Positions 8,321 to 17,351 of a stretch of 51,392 nt of DNA are shown here, piece after piece (the stretch's first letter is position 1; each line of letters starts with the position of its first letter). Under the pieces are notes generated by a model that ran no database searches, had not been told where the DNA came from, and saw only the letters and a list, made by a program, of their open reading frames with translations. Source of the DNA: Pyrinomonadaceae bacterium (lineage in GTDB: Bacteria > Acidobacteriota > Blastocatellia > Pyrinomonadales > Pyrinomonadaceae); NCBI GenBank assembly GCA_019694395.1, contig JAIBCC010000037.1:1-51392 (forward strand). The letters run 5' to 3'. The translations under genes were made by a program, and so were the position numbers.

Positions 8321-11300
8321 TTATTTGATTGCTAAGGTAATTGTAATAGTCGTTCCTTTTCTCGCGTTTGATTTTATTGAATATTTACCGCCAAGTAATT
8401 GAACTCTTTGTTCTATATTTTCCAAGCCAAATCCTGATTCCCTTTTTGCCTGATAATTAAATCCCTGCCCATCGTCTTTAATCTCGATCATTACAACATC
8501 CTGCGCGTTTGTAAAATCAATTTTGGCAGATGTTTTTTCGATCCTAACCGTAGCTTTTTTAGCTTTGGAATGTTTAAGGACATTATTCAAACACTCCTGC
8601 ACAATTCGATAAATACTCAGTTCGTCATCAGCACTAAAAAGTTTATCAATATTCTCAATACTGCTTTTGAAATTAATATCGGATGATTCGTCAAGATGTT
8701 TTACGGTTAAGGCGAGAGTTTCGGTCAAGCCAAATTTTTTCAGAGCCGAAGGGCGCAAATTTCGGGCAATGGTTCGCGTTTCTTCCAACGCCGAGGTCGT
8801 AAATCCGACAATTTCTTCGACCTGTTTTTTTTCTTCGCTTTCAACCGGCAATTTTTTCGAAACCAATAACGACCAATTTTTGATAATCAGCAGAGTTTGT
8901 CCGAGACTATCGTGCAATTCTCCGGCTATGCGGGAACGCTCTGATTCGTGGGCATTGATCAGCTGCCGGGCAAATGATTCCTGCTGCAATCGCTTTTGCT
9001 TTAACTGTCCGAGTCTGATTTGATAACCGGCAACAATCAGTAGGATCAAGCCTAAAATAACCAAAGAATAAAACCACCAGGTTCGCCAAAATGGTGCGTA
9101 AACAACTATTTCCAGAACAGCATCTTTTTCGCTCCAAAAATTTCCGCTATTTGTTGCAGTAACTACAAATTTATAAGTTCCCGGCGGTAAATACGAATAA
9201 TATGCAGTTCGGCGCGTTCCGACATCCTGCCAATCGGAATCATAACCTTCAAGTTTGTAACGGAATTGGAGTTGCTCAGGTTTAGTAAATTCAATTGCCG
9301 TGTAATTAATTTCCAAATTTCCTTGTCCCGGATTTATTTCTAACTTATTTCTGGGGCTAAACTCATTTTTTTCAAGCGAAACGCCTTCGACATAAACCGG
9401 CGCAGAAGTGAATCGAACCATTTGGGGATCAATGATGACACCGCCATAAATCATCGGAAACCAAAGTTTGCCGTCTTTGGTTTTCCACCCGGCAGGCTGA
9501 TTGCCGCCGTTGCCTTCGCTGGTTTCCATTCCATCTTTGATATTATAAACTCGGCAATAAACTCTTTTGGTTTTGCCGTCGGCAAAATCATTTAGCAAAT
9601 TTCGGTTGACCACATAAATTCCTTGATTGCCCATTACCCAAAAATTATCGCGGTCATCAGTTAAAATTCTCGAAGCAATATCTTCCGCCAATCCGTTTTT
9701 AGAGGTTATCGAAACTATTTTCCCATCCCGCAAACGCGAAATTCCGCCGCCGTAAGTGCCAATCCATAAATTCCCGTCCGCATCCTCAAAAATATCGCGC
9801 ACTTGATTATTAGCCAGACCATTTTCAGTAGAATAATTGGTAAATTTACCGTTTTCAAATTGGCTCAAGCCGCCTTTTGTTCCGATTAATAAAGCACCGC
9901 TTCGAGATTGTGTAAGGTAGAGAATCGAATTATTGACCAAACCGTCTACTGTGGTGTAATTATTAAATTTTTCATCCTTAAATTGTTGTAATCCGGCATT
10001 TCTTTTGCCAATCCAAAGTGTTCCGTCTTTATCAAAAAATAACGAAGTAACTGCTCGGTCAGATGAAAATGAATCTTCATAATTGGTTAATTTATTATTC
10101 TCAAATTTTGCAATTCCGTTTTGTTTGCCTAACCAAATGACATTATTTCGATCAATCGCCAAGGTAGTGAAAAAATCATTTGACTTCGTAACAAATTCTG
10201 CTTTTCCGTGATTAAACCTAATCAGATTTTTAGCTGAGGTAGCCCAAATGTTTTGCAATGAATCCTCAATAATTGCTTGGACTCCTAGTTTTTGTCCATT
10301 TTCATTAATGCCAAACGTCTGAACGGTTCTCCTCTTTAATTGAGTTAACCCATCATCGGAGCCGATCCAAAAATTACCTTCGTTATCAATCAGGTTGGCG
10401 CGTATATTACGCGTTCCCAGTCCCGAATATTCAAAGGTTTTTACTTTTCCATCTACGAATTCATAAAGTATCTCTTTGCCGGCAAAAGATTTGGAAAAAA
10501 AAAGATGATTGTTCCGGCTGATATTTAATAACGGTGTATTTGAATCGTCATTTTTGAGATCAATAACAGGCGTGTAAATACCATCTTTATAAACTCCTAC
10601 ATTTCCATCCGAAGCAACCCAAATTCCGCCATTTGGATTTAACTTTATTGAGCCGATATTAGTGCTTAAGTTTCCGGTTGTGCCTAATTGAGTAAATTTG
10701 CCGTCACGATAACGAATAAGCCCGCGAGAAGTTGTCAGCCATAAAGTATTTTCCGTATCCTCAGTTACCCAAAAAGTGTTGAATAATTCATTTGGTTTTA
10801 ATTGACCATTTAGTATTTCCTGTGAGGTAAAAACTTTGAACTCTTTTGTTTGCAGATTATAACTCCTTAGTGTGCCGATACTCGCAAACCACAGAATATC
10901 ATTGTGATCAAGCCAAAAAGATTGAATTCGTCCATCTTTCGGCATTCCCTCACTCTTTTTAATTAGTGAAAATACTCCGTTCTGGTAGTTCATCAAATCG
11001 CCGTCTTCCGAACCGATCCAGAGAACTCCGTGACGGTCTTCATAAAGAGCGATCAGACGATTGTTTATTAGTTGCGGAGTATTGCTGGTTGTAAAAAGAG
11101 TGAATTTGATACCGTCAAACCGCGCTAATCCGCCAAAAGTGGCAAGCCAAATGTAATTATCTTTGGTTTGAACAATCGAGGTAACAGAGTTTTGTGGAAG
11201 ACCATTTTCAGTAGTAAAAACCGTTTTGAGATAAGTTTCGGTTTCCGGAGTCTGGTAAATATTATCACCACATACCGCTGATCGCCAAAAACAGAAAAGA

Positions 11301-11389
11301 CTGCAAAGCATTGAAAATGTTAGAATTAGGGGACGCATTGTAACAGTCAAAACAGAAAACCCAAACTTATTTTTAATAGGTTTCGGCAT
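8321..11389 (-). CDS. Sensor histidine kinase with two-component-regulator propeller
   Basis: 1022 residues. An N-terminal export signal is followed by roughly twelve Reg_prop repeats (about residues 50-600), recognisable by recurring blocks such as GLPQNSVTSI...YIWLAT and DGNLWIGTYGGGISRL, which form two seven-bladed periplasmic propellers in this class. A Y_Y_Y domain follows (about 670-760, with LQFRYKLEGYDSDW), then one membrane span (WWFYSLVILGLILLIVAGY). The cytoplasmic kinase is of the HisKA_3 type: RIAGELHDSLGQ with phospho-acceptor His826, an N-box (QECLNNVLKHSKAKKA) and a G-box (DDGQGFN, GFGLENI). Such kinases usually pair with a NarL/LuxR regulator; none is nearby, so it is an orphan here. 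The ligand is probably a polysaccharide or other extracellular cue, as in related systems (inference). An internal ATG at 11338 is an alternative start. Confidence 0.92.
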   Translation of the reverse strand: MPKPIKNKFGFSVLTVTMRPLILTFSMLCSLFCFWRSAVCGDNIYQTPETETYLKTVFTTENGLPQNSVTSIVQTKDNYIWLATFGGLARFDGIKFTLFTTSNTPQLINNRLIALYEDRHGVLWIGSEDGDLMNYQNGVFSLIKKSEGMPKDGRIQSFWLDHNDILWFASIGTLRSYNLQTKEFKVFTSQEILNGQLKPNELFNTFWVTEDTENTLWLTTSRGLIRYRDGKFTQLGTTGNLSTNIGSIKLNPNGGIWVASDGNVGVYKDGIYTPVIDLKNDDSNTPLLNISRNNHLFFSKSFAGKEILYEFVDGKVKTFEYSGLGTRNIRANLIDNEGNFWIGSDDGLTQLKRRTVQTFGINENGQKLGVQAIIEDSLQNIWATSAKNLIRFNHGKAEFVTKSNDFFTTLAIDRNNVIWLGKQNGIAKFENNKLTNYEDSFSSDRAVTSLFFDKDGTLWIGKRNAGLQQFKDEKFNNYTTVDGLVNNSILYLTQSRSGALLIGTKGGLSQFENGKFTNYSTENGLANNQVRDIFEDADGNLWIGTYGGGISRLRDGKIVSITSKNGLAEDIASRILTDDRDNFWVMGNQGIYVVNRNLLNDFADGKTKRVYCRVYNIKDGMETSEGNGGNQPAGWKTKDGKLWFPMIYGGVIIDPQMVRFTSAPVYVEGVSLEKNEFSPRNKLEINPGQGNLEINYTAIEFTKPEQLQFRYKLEGYDSDWQDVGTRRTAYYSYLPPGTYKFVVTATNSGNFWSEKDAVLEIVVYAPFWRTWWFYSLVILGLILLIVAGYQIRLGQLKQKRLQQESFARQLINAHESERSRIAGELHDSLGQTLLIIKNWSLLVSKKLPVESEEKKQVEEIVGFTTSALEETRTIARNLRPSALKKFGLTETLALTVKHLDESSDINFKSSIENIDKLFSADDELSIYRIVQECLNNVLKHSKAKKATVRIEKTSAKIDFTNAQDVVMIEIKDDGQGFNYQAKRESGFGLENIEQRVQLLGGKYSIKSNARKGTTITITLAIK

Positions 11390-11497
11390 TTTGCAGGGGG
11401 GAAATAAGTAATTATACCCAATAAATAAAAATCAACCAAACTAACTTTGCAGAGTTACTTAAGGGTTGAGTGCATATTTGATATTCTAAGGAATGTA

Positions 11498-11689
11498 ATG
11501 AAACTCAAGATTTGTGAGCAATGCCGGCGACCTTATTTGGAAAGCGAGGACTTTTGTCCAAAATGTCCGCGTCTGGAATGGAATCAGGAATCATGGATGA
11601 ATATCGGCTGTCTGGTAGCTATGATTTTGCCGGTTTTTGTGTTGGTGTTTCTGTGGTTATTATTTTTCTTTGGATTGTTTTTAAGATAG
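11498..11689 (+). CDS. Small zinc-ribbon membrane protein
   Basis: 63 residues from the ATG at 11498, which has an AAGGA site 6 nt away; the frame is open upstream but unsupported. Residues 5-22 contain two CxxC pairs (CEQC and CPKC), a compact zinc-ribbon. Residues 35-62 are one long hydrophobic span. This zinc-ribbon plus single-span layout is common in small bacterial membrane proteins of unknown role. It diverges from the sensor-kinase gene across about 100 nt. Confidence 0.6.
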   Translation: MKLKICEQCRRPYLESEDFCPKCPRLEWNQESWMNIGCLVAMILPVFVLVFLWLLFFFGLFLR

Positions 11690-11782
11690 TTTTTCCAACA
11701 CAAATATTTTTATTTTTTCTTGCCTTTTTACTTGTTTCCCTTTGTGCCTTTCACACTTTGCGTCTTTGCGTTAAAATTCAAG
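11690..11782. repeat. Patterned spacer (CTTTGCGTCTTTGCG type)
   Basis: The gap between the convergent zinc-ribbon gene and dacB is pyrimidine-rich. At about 11740-11775 it contains a run of near-repeats, TTTGTGCCTTT, CACACTTTGCG and TCTTTGCG. This is another of the short patterned repeat types that fill spacers in this window. No gene is seen. Confidence 0.4.
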
Positions 11783-13312
11783 CTAATTCGCCAAACTCGT
11801 CACAATCGAATCAATCACGCTTGAACTATCGTTTTTGCGAGTTTCATTGTTCGTAATTATGACAAATGCAAAGGTTTCCGTTCCATTTTTGGCATAACCA
11901 GCCAAAGAATTAACATAAGTTATCGAACCTGTTTTTGCTAAAACTTTGTCGCTTAAGTTCTTCAAACGTCCGCGCATCGTGCCGTCAGTTCCGGCAATTG
12001 GCAACGAGTTTTTGAAGTTCTCTGCAAATTTGCTTTGCGAAGCAAAAACGAGCGCGCGTCCCAAAGTTTCCGGCGTTATAAAGTCAAGCCGTGACAATCC
12101 CGAACCATCGTGAATTTGGATTTCATCCGTGGCAATATTGTTTTCTTTCAGCCATTTTTTGATTACTGTCGCGCCTGCCGAATCATCTCCGCGAAGTTTT
12201 TGGATTTTCGGGTTTTCGTCGGGCGCAGCGTCGCCAAACTTTTTACCTAGTGTCCGTAAAATCAATTCGGCGTATAAATTAACCGAATCTTTATTCATTT
12301 TGCGGACAACTTCACTAAGAGATGCGCTTTCGACCGAAGCCAGTTCAATTGCATTTGCCACATCAAATTTATTATCTTTTTTCCAATCGGCAAATTTTAT
12401 TTCTCCATCAACCGAAATTCCTGCTTTTTCGAGCTTTTCTTTTAGAGTTTTTGCCGCCCAATTTGCAGGTTTGTTGACGGAAACTTTGGCTTGCAGATTC
12501 GCACCGTTGCCCCACGCATAAACATCATTTTCGTTAATTTCGCGTTTTAAGCCGATTGATTCAATGTCCTGAGCCGGTTTAATTTCGCCGTGAGTTGTAA
12601 CGTAAGTAGTTGAAGAAACAGGCTTTCCGTTTTGCACTGTGATTTCAGCCTGATTTTCGTTAAAAGTCAGAGCAGAGGCTTCGGCACCGTAATACCATTG
12701 AAGCTCGCCCCACGCCCAACCGTCACCAACTTTATCACCTTTGAAATAGCTTTCGTCACCGACCAAATTTCCTTTGATGTGTTTTAAGCCCTTGTTTTTC
12801 AAATCATTAACAATATTATCCAACGAACTTTCAGCAAAATCCGGTGCACCTGTTCCATATAAGATAAGATCGCCGTTAAGCGTATCGCCTTCAATATTTT
12901 TTGTTGCATAAACCGAAGTTTTCCAGCGAAAATCCGCGCCGAGTTTGTCCAAGGCAACGATTGAAGTTAGTAATTTTTCGGTTGAAGCAGGATTAAAGAG
13001 TTTCTGTGCCTCACGCGCACAGGCGACGCGACCGTCTTTCAAACTAATTGTAATTATTCCCCAACGAGCATTGACAAACTCGCTCGTTTCAATGATTTGA
13101 TTGAGTTTTTCGCATTTTTGAAGGTCGGCAGGAAGCTTGGAAATTTCCAAAGGTTTTGCCAGATCAATGTTCGGCGTAGGAATTTCGACAGGTTGTTCGG
13201 TTGTGTTTGAATTTTGATTTGATTGATTTGAAGAAAAACAAGAAGCCAAGAGGCTAATTAAAATCATCATCAACAAAACTTTGATTAATGATTTTAATTC
13301 TCTTAGCTTCAT
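11783..13312 (-). CDS. dacB: D-alanyl-D-alanine carboxypeptidase/endopeptidase (PBP4 type), lipoprotein
   Basis: 509 residues, peptidase family S13. It trims or cuts peptidoglycan stem peptides in the periplasm. All three penicillin-binding motifs are present: SxxK as Ser110-T-E-Lys113, SxN as Ser343-V-Asn345 and KTG at 460-462. The roughly 200-residue insertion between the first two motifs is typical of PBP4. The N-terminus has a lipobox (LLASC, Cys25) and a Ser/Asn/Gln linker, so the enzyme is probably a membrane-anchored lipoprotein rather than soluble as in E. coli. No clear ribosome site precedes the ATG. The gene is flanked upstream by the inverted-repeat element and is not in an obvious operon. 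Confidence 0.93.
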   Translation of the reverse strand: MKLRELKSLIKVLLMMILISLLASCFSSNQSNQNSNTTEQPVEIPTPNIDLAKPLEISKLPADLQKCEKLNQIIETSEFVNARWGIITISLKDGRVACAREAQKLFNPASTEKLLTSIVALDKLGADFRWKTSVYATKNIEGDTLNGDLILYGTGAPDFAESSLDNIVNDLKNKGLKHIKGNLVGDESYFKGDKVGDGWAWGELQWYYGAEASALTFNENQAEITVQNGKPVSSTTYVTTHGEIKPAQDIESIGLKREINENDVYAWGNGANLQAKVSVNKPANWAAKTLKEKLEKAGISVDGEIKFADWKKDNKFDVANAIELASVESASLSEVVRKMNKDSVNLYAELILRTLGKKFGDAAPDENPKIQKLRGDDSAGATVIKKWLKENNIATDEIQIHDGSGLSRLDFITPETLGRALVFASQSKFAENFKNSLPIAGTDGTMRGRLKNLSDKVLAKTGSITYVNSLAGYAKNGTETFAFVIITNNETRKNDSSSVIDSIVTSLAN

Positions 13313-13332
13313 TCTTTAACTCAAATTTGAAT

Positions 13333-13460
13333 GGAACGCCACGCTTCTAGCTGGCATTGAGCGCAAGGCGCGAAAAATTCCAATCTTTGATGAATTGACT
13401 TTTGATTCCACTCATTTACATCGTTAGCACGATGTTTGCCGGCTGGAAGCACGGCGTTCC
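13333..13460. repeat. 128-bp inverted-repeat element, copy 2 (MITE-like)
   Basis: The terminal arms at 13333-13356 and 13437-13460 are identical base for base to those of the copy at 6573-6698, including the TAGCTGGCA versus TGCCGGCTGG differences between left and right arm. The centre differs, but a hairpin again lies inside the right arm (ACATCG-TTAGCA-CGATGT). It sits between the dacB start and the clpX stop. Confidence 0.75.
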
Positions 13461-13493
13461 GATTGATTGATTTCTTCACTTTCTACTTTCGTT

Positions 13494-14735
13494 TTACGCC
13501 GCTACATCTTCAACAACTTCAAAGAGCGTGTCGAAATTAACCGCTTTCTTTTCAACGATTTCTTTAGTAATAACAAGTTCCTTGACTCGTTTTTGCGATG
13601 GCAGAACATACATCGGTTCGAGCAGAACTTCTTCCATAATCATCATCAAACCACGCGCACCAACGCGACGTTCGTAGGCTTCGCGGGCAATTTCCCGAAT
13701 CGCATCCTCGGTAAATTTGAGACGAATATTGTCAAACTCAAATTTGCGCTGATATTGCTTAACCAAAGAATTTTTCGGCTCGGTCATAATCTTGATGAGT
13801 GCTTCTTCGTCCAATTCGTTAAGAGTGCCCAAAACAGGCAATCTGCCGACAAATTCGGGAATTAATCCGTAGCGAATCAAATCTTCCGGCTCAAGCATCC
13901 CGATCGCTTCGGTCATCCGCTGTTTGCTTGATTTGACATCGGCTTGGAAACCCAGCGATTTATTTTTCATCCGGCGTTCGACAACTCTTTCTAATCCGAC
14001 AAACGCACCGCCGCAGATGAATAAAATGTTGGTTGTATCAACCGGCAAAAATTCGGTGTGCGGATGTTTGCGTCCACCTTGCGGCGGAACATTGGCGACA
14101 GTTCCCTCTAAAATTTTGAGCAAGGCTTGCTGCACACCTTCGCCCGAAACGTCGCGGGTGATCGAAGGATTATCGTCTTTGCGGCAAATCTTATCAATTT
14201 CATCAATGAAAATGATTCCGGTCTGAGCGCGTTCAACGTCTCCACCTGCCGATTGGACGAGTTTGAGAATGATGTTTTCGACATCTTCGCCAACATATCC
14301 GGCTTCGGTCAAAGTGGTTGCGTCAACAATGCAGAACGGAACATTCAGCACCCGCGCAAGTGTTTGTGCCAAAAGAGTTTTACCAGTTCCGGTCGGACCA
14401 ATTAAAAGAATATTTGATTTTTGAATCTCGACATCGGCTCGGCGACGGGCGAGTTCAATACGTTTGTAATGCTGATAAACTGCCACCGAAAGACGCTTTT
14501 TAGTTTCGTCCTGACCAATGACATATTCATCCAAAAAGGCGCGTATTTCCTGCGGTTTCGGAAGCGGTGCGGCTCCTGCCGTTTCGGTGCGTTCGTCATC
14601 ATTGATGATTTCGTTACAAATGTCTATACACTCATTGCAAATGTAAACACTTGGTCCCGCAATCAACTTTTTGACCTCATTTTGCGATTTTCCGCAAAAC
14701 GAACAGCGCAAGATTTCTTCTGGTCTTCTAAGCAT
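13494..14735 (-). CDS. clpX: ATP-dependent Clp protease ATP-binding subunit ClpX
   Basis: 413 residues. ClpX is an AAA+ unfoldase that recognises tagged proteins and feeds them to ClpP. The N-terminal zinc-binding domain has four cysteines (11, 14, 33, 36). Walker A is GPTGTGKT at 113-120, the pore loop GYVG is at 146-149, and Walker B IIFIDEI ends with Asp178-Glu179. The sensor and C-terminal small domain (RRVGARGL, VLLEPMYVLPS) are complete. Length is normal for the family. It is the last gene of the tig-clpP-clpX order, 154 nt behind clpP across a repeat-filled gap, so it may be partly uncoupled from clpP. No strong ribosome site is visible before the ATG. Confidence 0.97.
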   Translation of the reverse strand: MLRRPEEILRCSFCGKSQNEVKKLIAGPSVYICNECIDICNEIINDDERTETAGAAPLPKPQEIRAFLDEYVIGQDETKKRLSVAVYQHYKRIELARRRADVEIQKSNILLIGPTGTGKTLLAQTLARVLNVPFCIVDATTLTEAGYVGEDVENIILKLVQSAGGDVERAQTGIIFIDEIDKICRKDDNPSITRDVSGEGVQQALLKILEGTVANVPPQGGRKHPHTEFLPVDTTNILFICGGAFVGLERVVERRMKNKSLGFQADVKSSKQRMTEAIGMLEPEDLIRYGLIPEFVGRLPVLGTLNELDEEALIKIMTEPKNSLVKQYQRKFEFDNIRLKFTEDAIREIAREAYERRVGARGLMMIMEEVLLEPMYVLPSQKRVKELVITKEIVEKKAVNFDTLFEVVEDVAA

Positions 14736-14740
14736 AAAAG

Positions 14741-14882
14741 TTTAGGAAGTTAGGGAAGTTTAGGAAGTTAGGGAAGTTTTTAACTTTCTACACTTCCAGT
14801 GCTTTTTAGTTAAGGAAGCCGGAGAAATTTTGGAAGCTGGATATTTAGTCTTTCCTTCCCAAACTTTCCAAACTTCCTAAAC
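14741..14882. repeat. 18-bp tandem repeat with inverted partner between clpP and clpX
   Basis: Two perfect tandem copies of TTTAGGAAGTTAGGGAAG lie at 14741-14776. Their complement, AACTTTCCAAACTTCCTAAA, appears at 14862-14881, so the gap can fold as a long hairpin in the clpP-clpX transcript. It could pause transcription or protect clpP mRNA; that is inference. Confidence 0.65.
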
Positions 14883-14889
14883 TGTCCAC

Positions 14890-15474
14890 TTATTCGCGGT
14901 GTTCAATCACTTCATCAATCAAGCCGTAATCTTTGGCTTGAACGGGTGACAAAATGCGGTCGCGTTCTACGTCTTTTTCGACTTGTTCGTAGGATTGTCC
15001 GGTGTGTCTGGCTAAAATGCTGGAAGTCATTTCACGCATCCGCAAAATTTCTTCTGCCATAATGCGAACGTCGGTTGCCTGACCTTGTGCGCCGCCGGAA
15101 GGTTGGTGGATCAAAATGCGCGAGTTCGGCAGAGCAAACCGTTTCCCTTTCGTTCCCGCCGTCAAAAGCAGTGCGCCCATCGAAGCGCATTGACCGATAC
15201 AAATGGTTGTAACATCATTTTTAATAAATTGCATCGTGTCATAAATCGCCATTCCGGCGGTAATTGAACCACCCGGCGAGTTAATATACAGATTGATGTC
15301 GCGTTCGGGGTCTTCAGCTTCAAGAAAAAGCAGTTGTGCAACAATCAAATTAGCAATCGTATCGTCAATCGGTGTGCCGATAAAGATGATGCTGTCCTTT
15401 AATAAACGCGAATAAATGTCAAACGCTCTCTCGCCCCGCGAAGTTTGTTCGACTACCATTGGAACTAGTGCCAT
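14890..15474 (-). CDS. clpP: ATP-dependent Clp protease proteolytic subunit ClpP
   Basis: 194 residues, the normal ClpP length. It is the serine peptidase that assembles as two stacked heptamers and degrades proteins delivered by ClpX. The catalytic triad is Ser98 (in GQCASMGALLL), His123 (in ILIHQPSGG) and Asp172 (in KDVERDR). The oligomer-sensor segment INSPGGSITAGMAIYDT is intact. A short N-terminal propeptide-like stretch (MALVPMVVEQTSRGERAFD) matches the family. It lies 218 nt behind tig and ahead of clpX, the usual order. Confidence 0.97.
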   Translation of the reverse strand: MALVPMVVEQTSRGERAFDIYSRLLKDSIIFIGTPIDDTIANLIVAQLLFLEAEDPERDINLYINSPGGSITAGMAIYDTMQFIKNDVTTICIGQCASMGALLLTAGTKGKRFALPNSRILIHQPSGGAQGQATDVRIMAEEILRMREMTSSILARHTGQSYEQVEKDVERDRILSPVQAKDYGLIDEVIEHRE

Positions 15475-15692
15475 ATATCTTTAACTCTTTTCCTTGTAAT
15501 AGTTTGAATTGGTTTGTTTAAGAACTTAGTTAAACTTAAAGGAGATAAGTGTTGAAATAACAACTTTTCAGTCGTCAAACGCATTCTACAACTTATCTCA
15601 CAAAAAGCAAACCCTAAAAACTGTTTTTCAATTCCTGATTCCAAATTTCAGTTTACAAATTTAACGCCGAAATCCAAAATCCGAAATCCACA
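15475..15692. other. Spacer between tig and clpP
   Basis: 218 nt without a gene. The part next to the tig stop (about 15635-15690) carries patterned repeats of the type AAATCCAAAATCCGAAATCC. The part near clpP probably holds a promoter for clpP, but no clear -10/-35 pair stands out. Confidence 0.4.
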
Positions 15693-17141
15693 TTATTCCT
15701 CTTTTTTCTTACGAGGCTTTTTCTCTTTTGGTTCAGCTGATTTTTCTTTCTTTTCAGCTTTCTTCTTAACAGGTTTTTCTTCTGCAACTGCCTCTGCTTC
15801 TGCAGCTATCTCTGCTGCCTTACTTTCGTCTATCCATTCGCCATCAGTGATTTTAGCATTTTCAAATAAGATCTCGACCGATTTGCGGCTGCGAAGCCGA
15901 TCGGCAACGCTGTTTTCTCCGCCTTGCTTGGTTAAAGAAGCACGAACTTCTTCGGGAGAAACGCGATAATATTGCGCCATCTTTTCAATTTCTTCGGCAA
16001 TTTCATCGCCCGAAACTTCTACATTTTCAAGTTCGGCAACTTTTTCCAGCAGCATTGCCCCACGCACATCACGCTCGGCTTGCCCTTTCATTTGATTAAA
16101 TGCCATTTTCAGAAAATCATCGCCCACGGTTTTTGGATCAATTCCCTGACGCATCAGATCATTGGCAAAGTTGTTCAATAAATTGCGGGCTTGGATTTCG
16201 ATTAAGGTGTTTGGAACTTCGAGTTCGTGATCGTTGATCAATTTGTTGACCAGTTCGTCACGCACTTTGTTATCGGCTTCCATTTTCGACATCAATTCCA
16301 AATCTTCACGCAATTTTTTGCGTAAATTTTTTAACGATTTGAAATCTTCTTCCAAACCTTGCGCCCATTCATCATCTAAATTCGGCAATTCGATCACGCC
16401 AACGCTTTTAACTTTGGCTTTGTAAGCGACTTTTTGTCCGGCTAACCCAGGCGCACTGAAATCTGCGGGATATTCAACCGTAAATTCTTTTTCGTCATCT
16501 TCTTCTAATCCGATCAGATTATCGGTAAAAGATTTTTCGACGTATTCTTCGCCCAAAGTCAATTCCAAATCATCGGCTTTGATCGGGTCTTCTTCCGGTT
16601 TATCAACAAAAGTTCCTTCCAAATCAACGATCAAAGTGTCGCCGACCTGTGATTTGCGGTCTTCAACCGGAACGAGTGCCGCACTTTGCTGACGGCGTTC
16701 TTCGATCACACGGTCAAGCTCTTCTTCCTGCACCGGACGAACACGGCGGGTTACTTCCAAATTTTTGTAGTTCGGAGCAGCAACTTCCGGCATTACTTCG
16801 ACGTGAACGTGCAGCGAAATCGGCTGTGAACCGTTAAATTTTGCATTTTCCTGATCTTCCAAATGCAGATGCGGCTCGCCCAGCGGATGCAGATCGTGTT
16901 CTTCAATCGCGTCGGAAACTCTTTTCGGCAAAAGTTCGCGCATAACATCCTGTTGAATTTCTTCTTTGTAGCGAACGCGGACAATATCAAGCGGCGCAAA
17001 ACCTTTGCGAAAACCCGGCACATTGGCAACTTTTGCATACTGTTGGCTGATCTTATTAAAAACCTGGCGCACATCTTCCGCCGGAATTTCGATGTGTAAC
17101 TCTCTTTGAGTTGGTGAAACTTCTTTTAATGATGTTTTCAT
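15693..17141 (-). CDS. tig: Trigger factor (ribosome-associated chaperone)
   Basis: 482 residues. Trigger factor binds the ribosome exit tunnel and shields nascent chains; its middle domain is a peptidyl-prolyl isomerase. The N-terminal ribosome-docking loop is VPGFRKGFAP (about residues 40-49). An FKBP-like domain spans about 160-245 (GDTLIVDLEGTFVD, FTVEYPADFSAPGLAGQ). The rest is the long helical C-domain with ASLTKQGGENSVADRLRSRK near its end. The protein ends in an unusual tail of about 40 residues made almost only of Lys, Glu, Ala and Pro, longer and more basic than in E. coli. Order tig-clpP-clpX is conserved. Confidence 0.96.
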   Translation of the reverse strand: MKTSLKEVSPTQRELHIEIPAEDVRQVFNKISQQYAKVANVPGFRKGFAPLDIVRVRYKEEIQQDVMRELLPKRVSDAIEEHDLHPLGEPHLHLEDQENAKFNGSQPISLHVHVEVMPEVAAPNYKNLEVTRRVRPVQEEELDRVIEERRQQSAALVPVEDRKSQVGDTLIVDLEGTFVDKPEEDPIKADDLELTLGEEYVEKSFTDNLIGLEEDDEKEFTVEYPADFSAPGLAGQKVAYKAKVKSVGVIELPNLDDEWAQGLEEDFKSLKNLRKKLREDLELMSKMEADNKVRDELVNKLINDHELEVPNTLIEIQARNLLNNFANDLMRQGIDPKTVGDDFLKMAFNQMKGQAERDVRGAMLLEKVAELENVEVSGDEIAEEIEKMAQYYRVSPEEVRASLTKQGGENSVADRLRSRKSVEILFENAKITDGEWIDESKAAEIAAEAEAVAEEKPVKKKAEKKEKSAEPKEKKPRKKKEE

Positions 17142-17270
17142 TGACTTAAACTAAACAGCCCGTCGAAAAAATAGCGTGACGGGCAACCTCTCATAAAAAT
17201 TGCGGATTGCGGATTGTGGAATGCGGACTTATTTGCCTCTGACCATAATCTTTAGCTCCTAAATACTAAT

Positions 17271-17351
17271 GCCGAGAGCGAGACTCGAACTCGCACGACT
17301 TTCGTCACGGGCTCCTAAGACCCGCGTGGCTACCAATTACACCATCTCGGC
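17271..17351 (-). tRNA. tRNA-Leu (anticodon UAG)
   Basis: 81 nt. Reading the minus strand, the 7-bp acceptor GCCGAGA pairs with TCTCGGC. The anticodon stem CGGGT/GCCCG encloses loop CTTAGGA, giving anticodon TAG (UAG, Leu CUA). A long variable arm with stem GAC-GAAA-GTC marks it as class II, confirming Leu. The T-arm GCGAG-TTCGAGT-CTCGC is perfect. CCA is not encoded. Confidence 0.95.
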
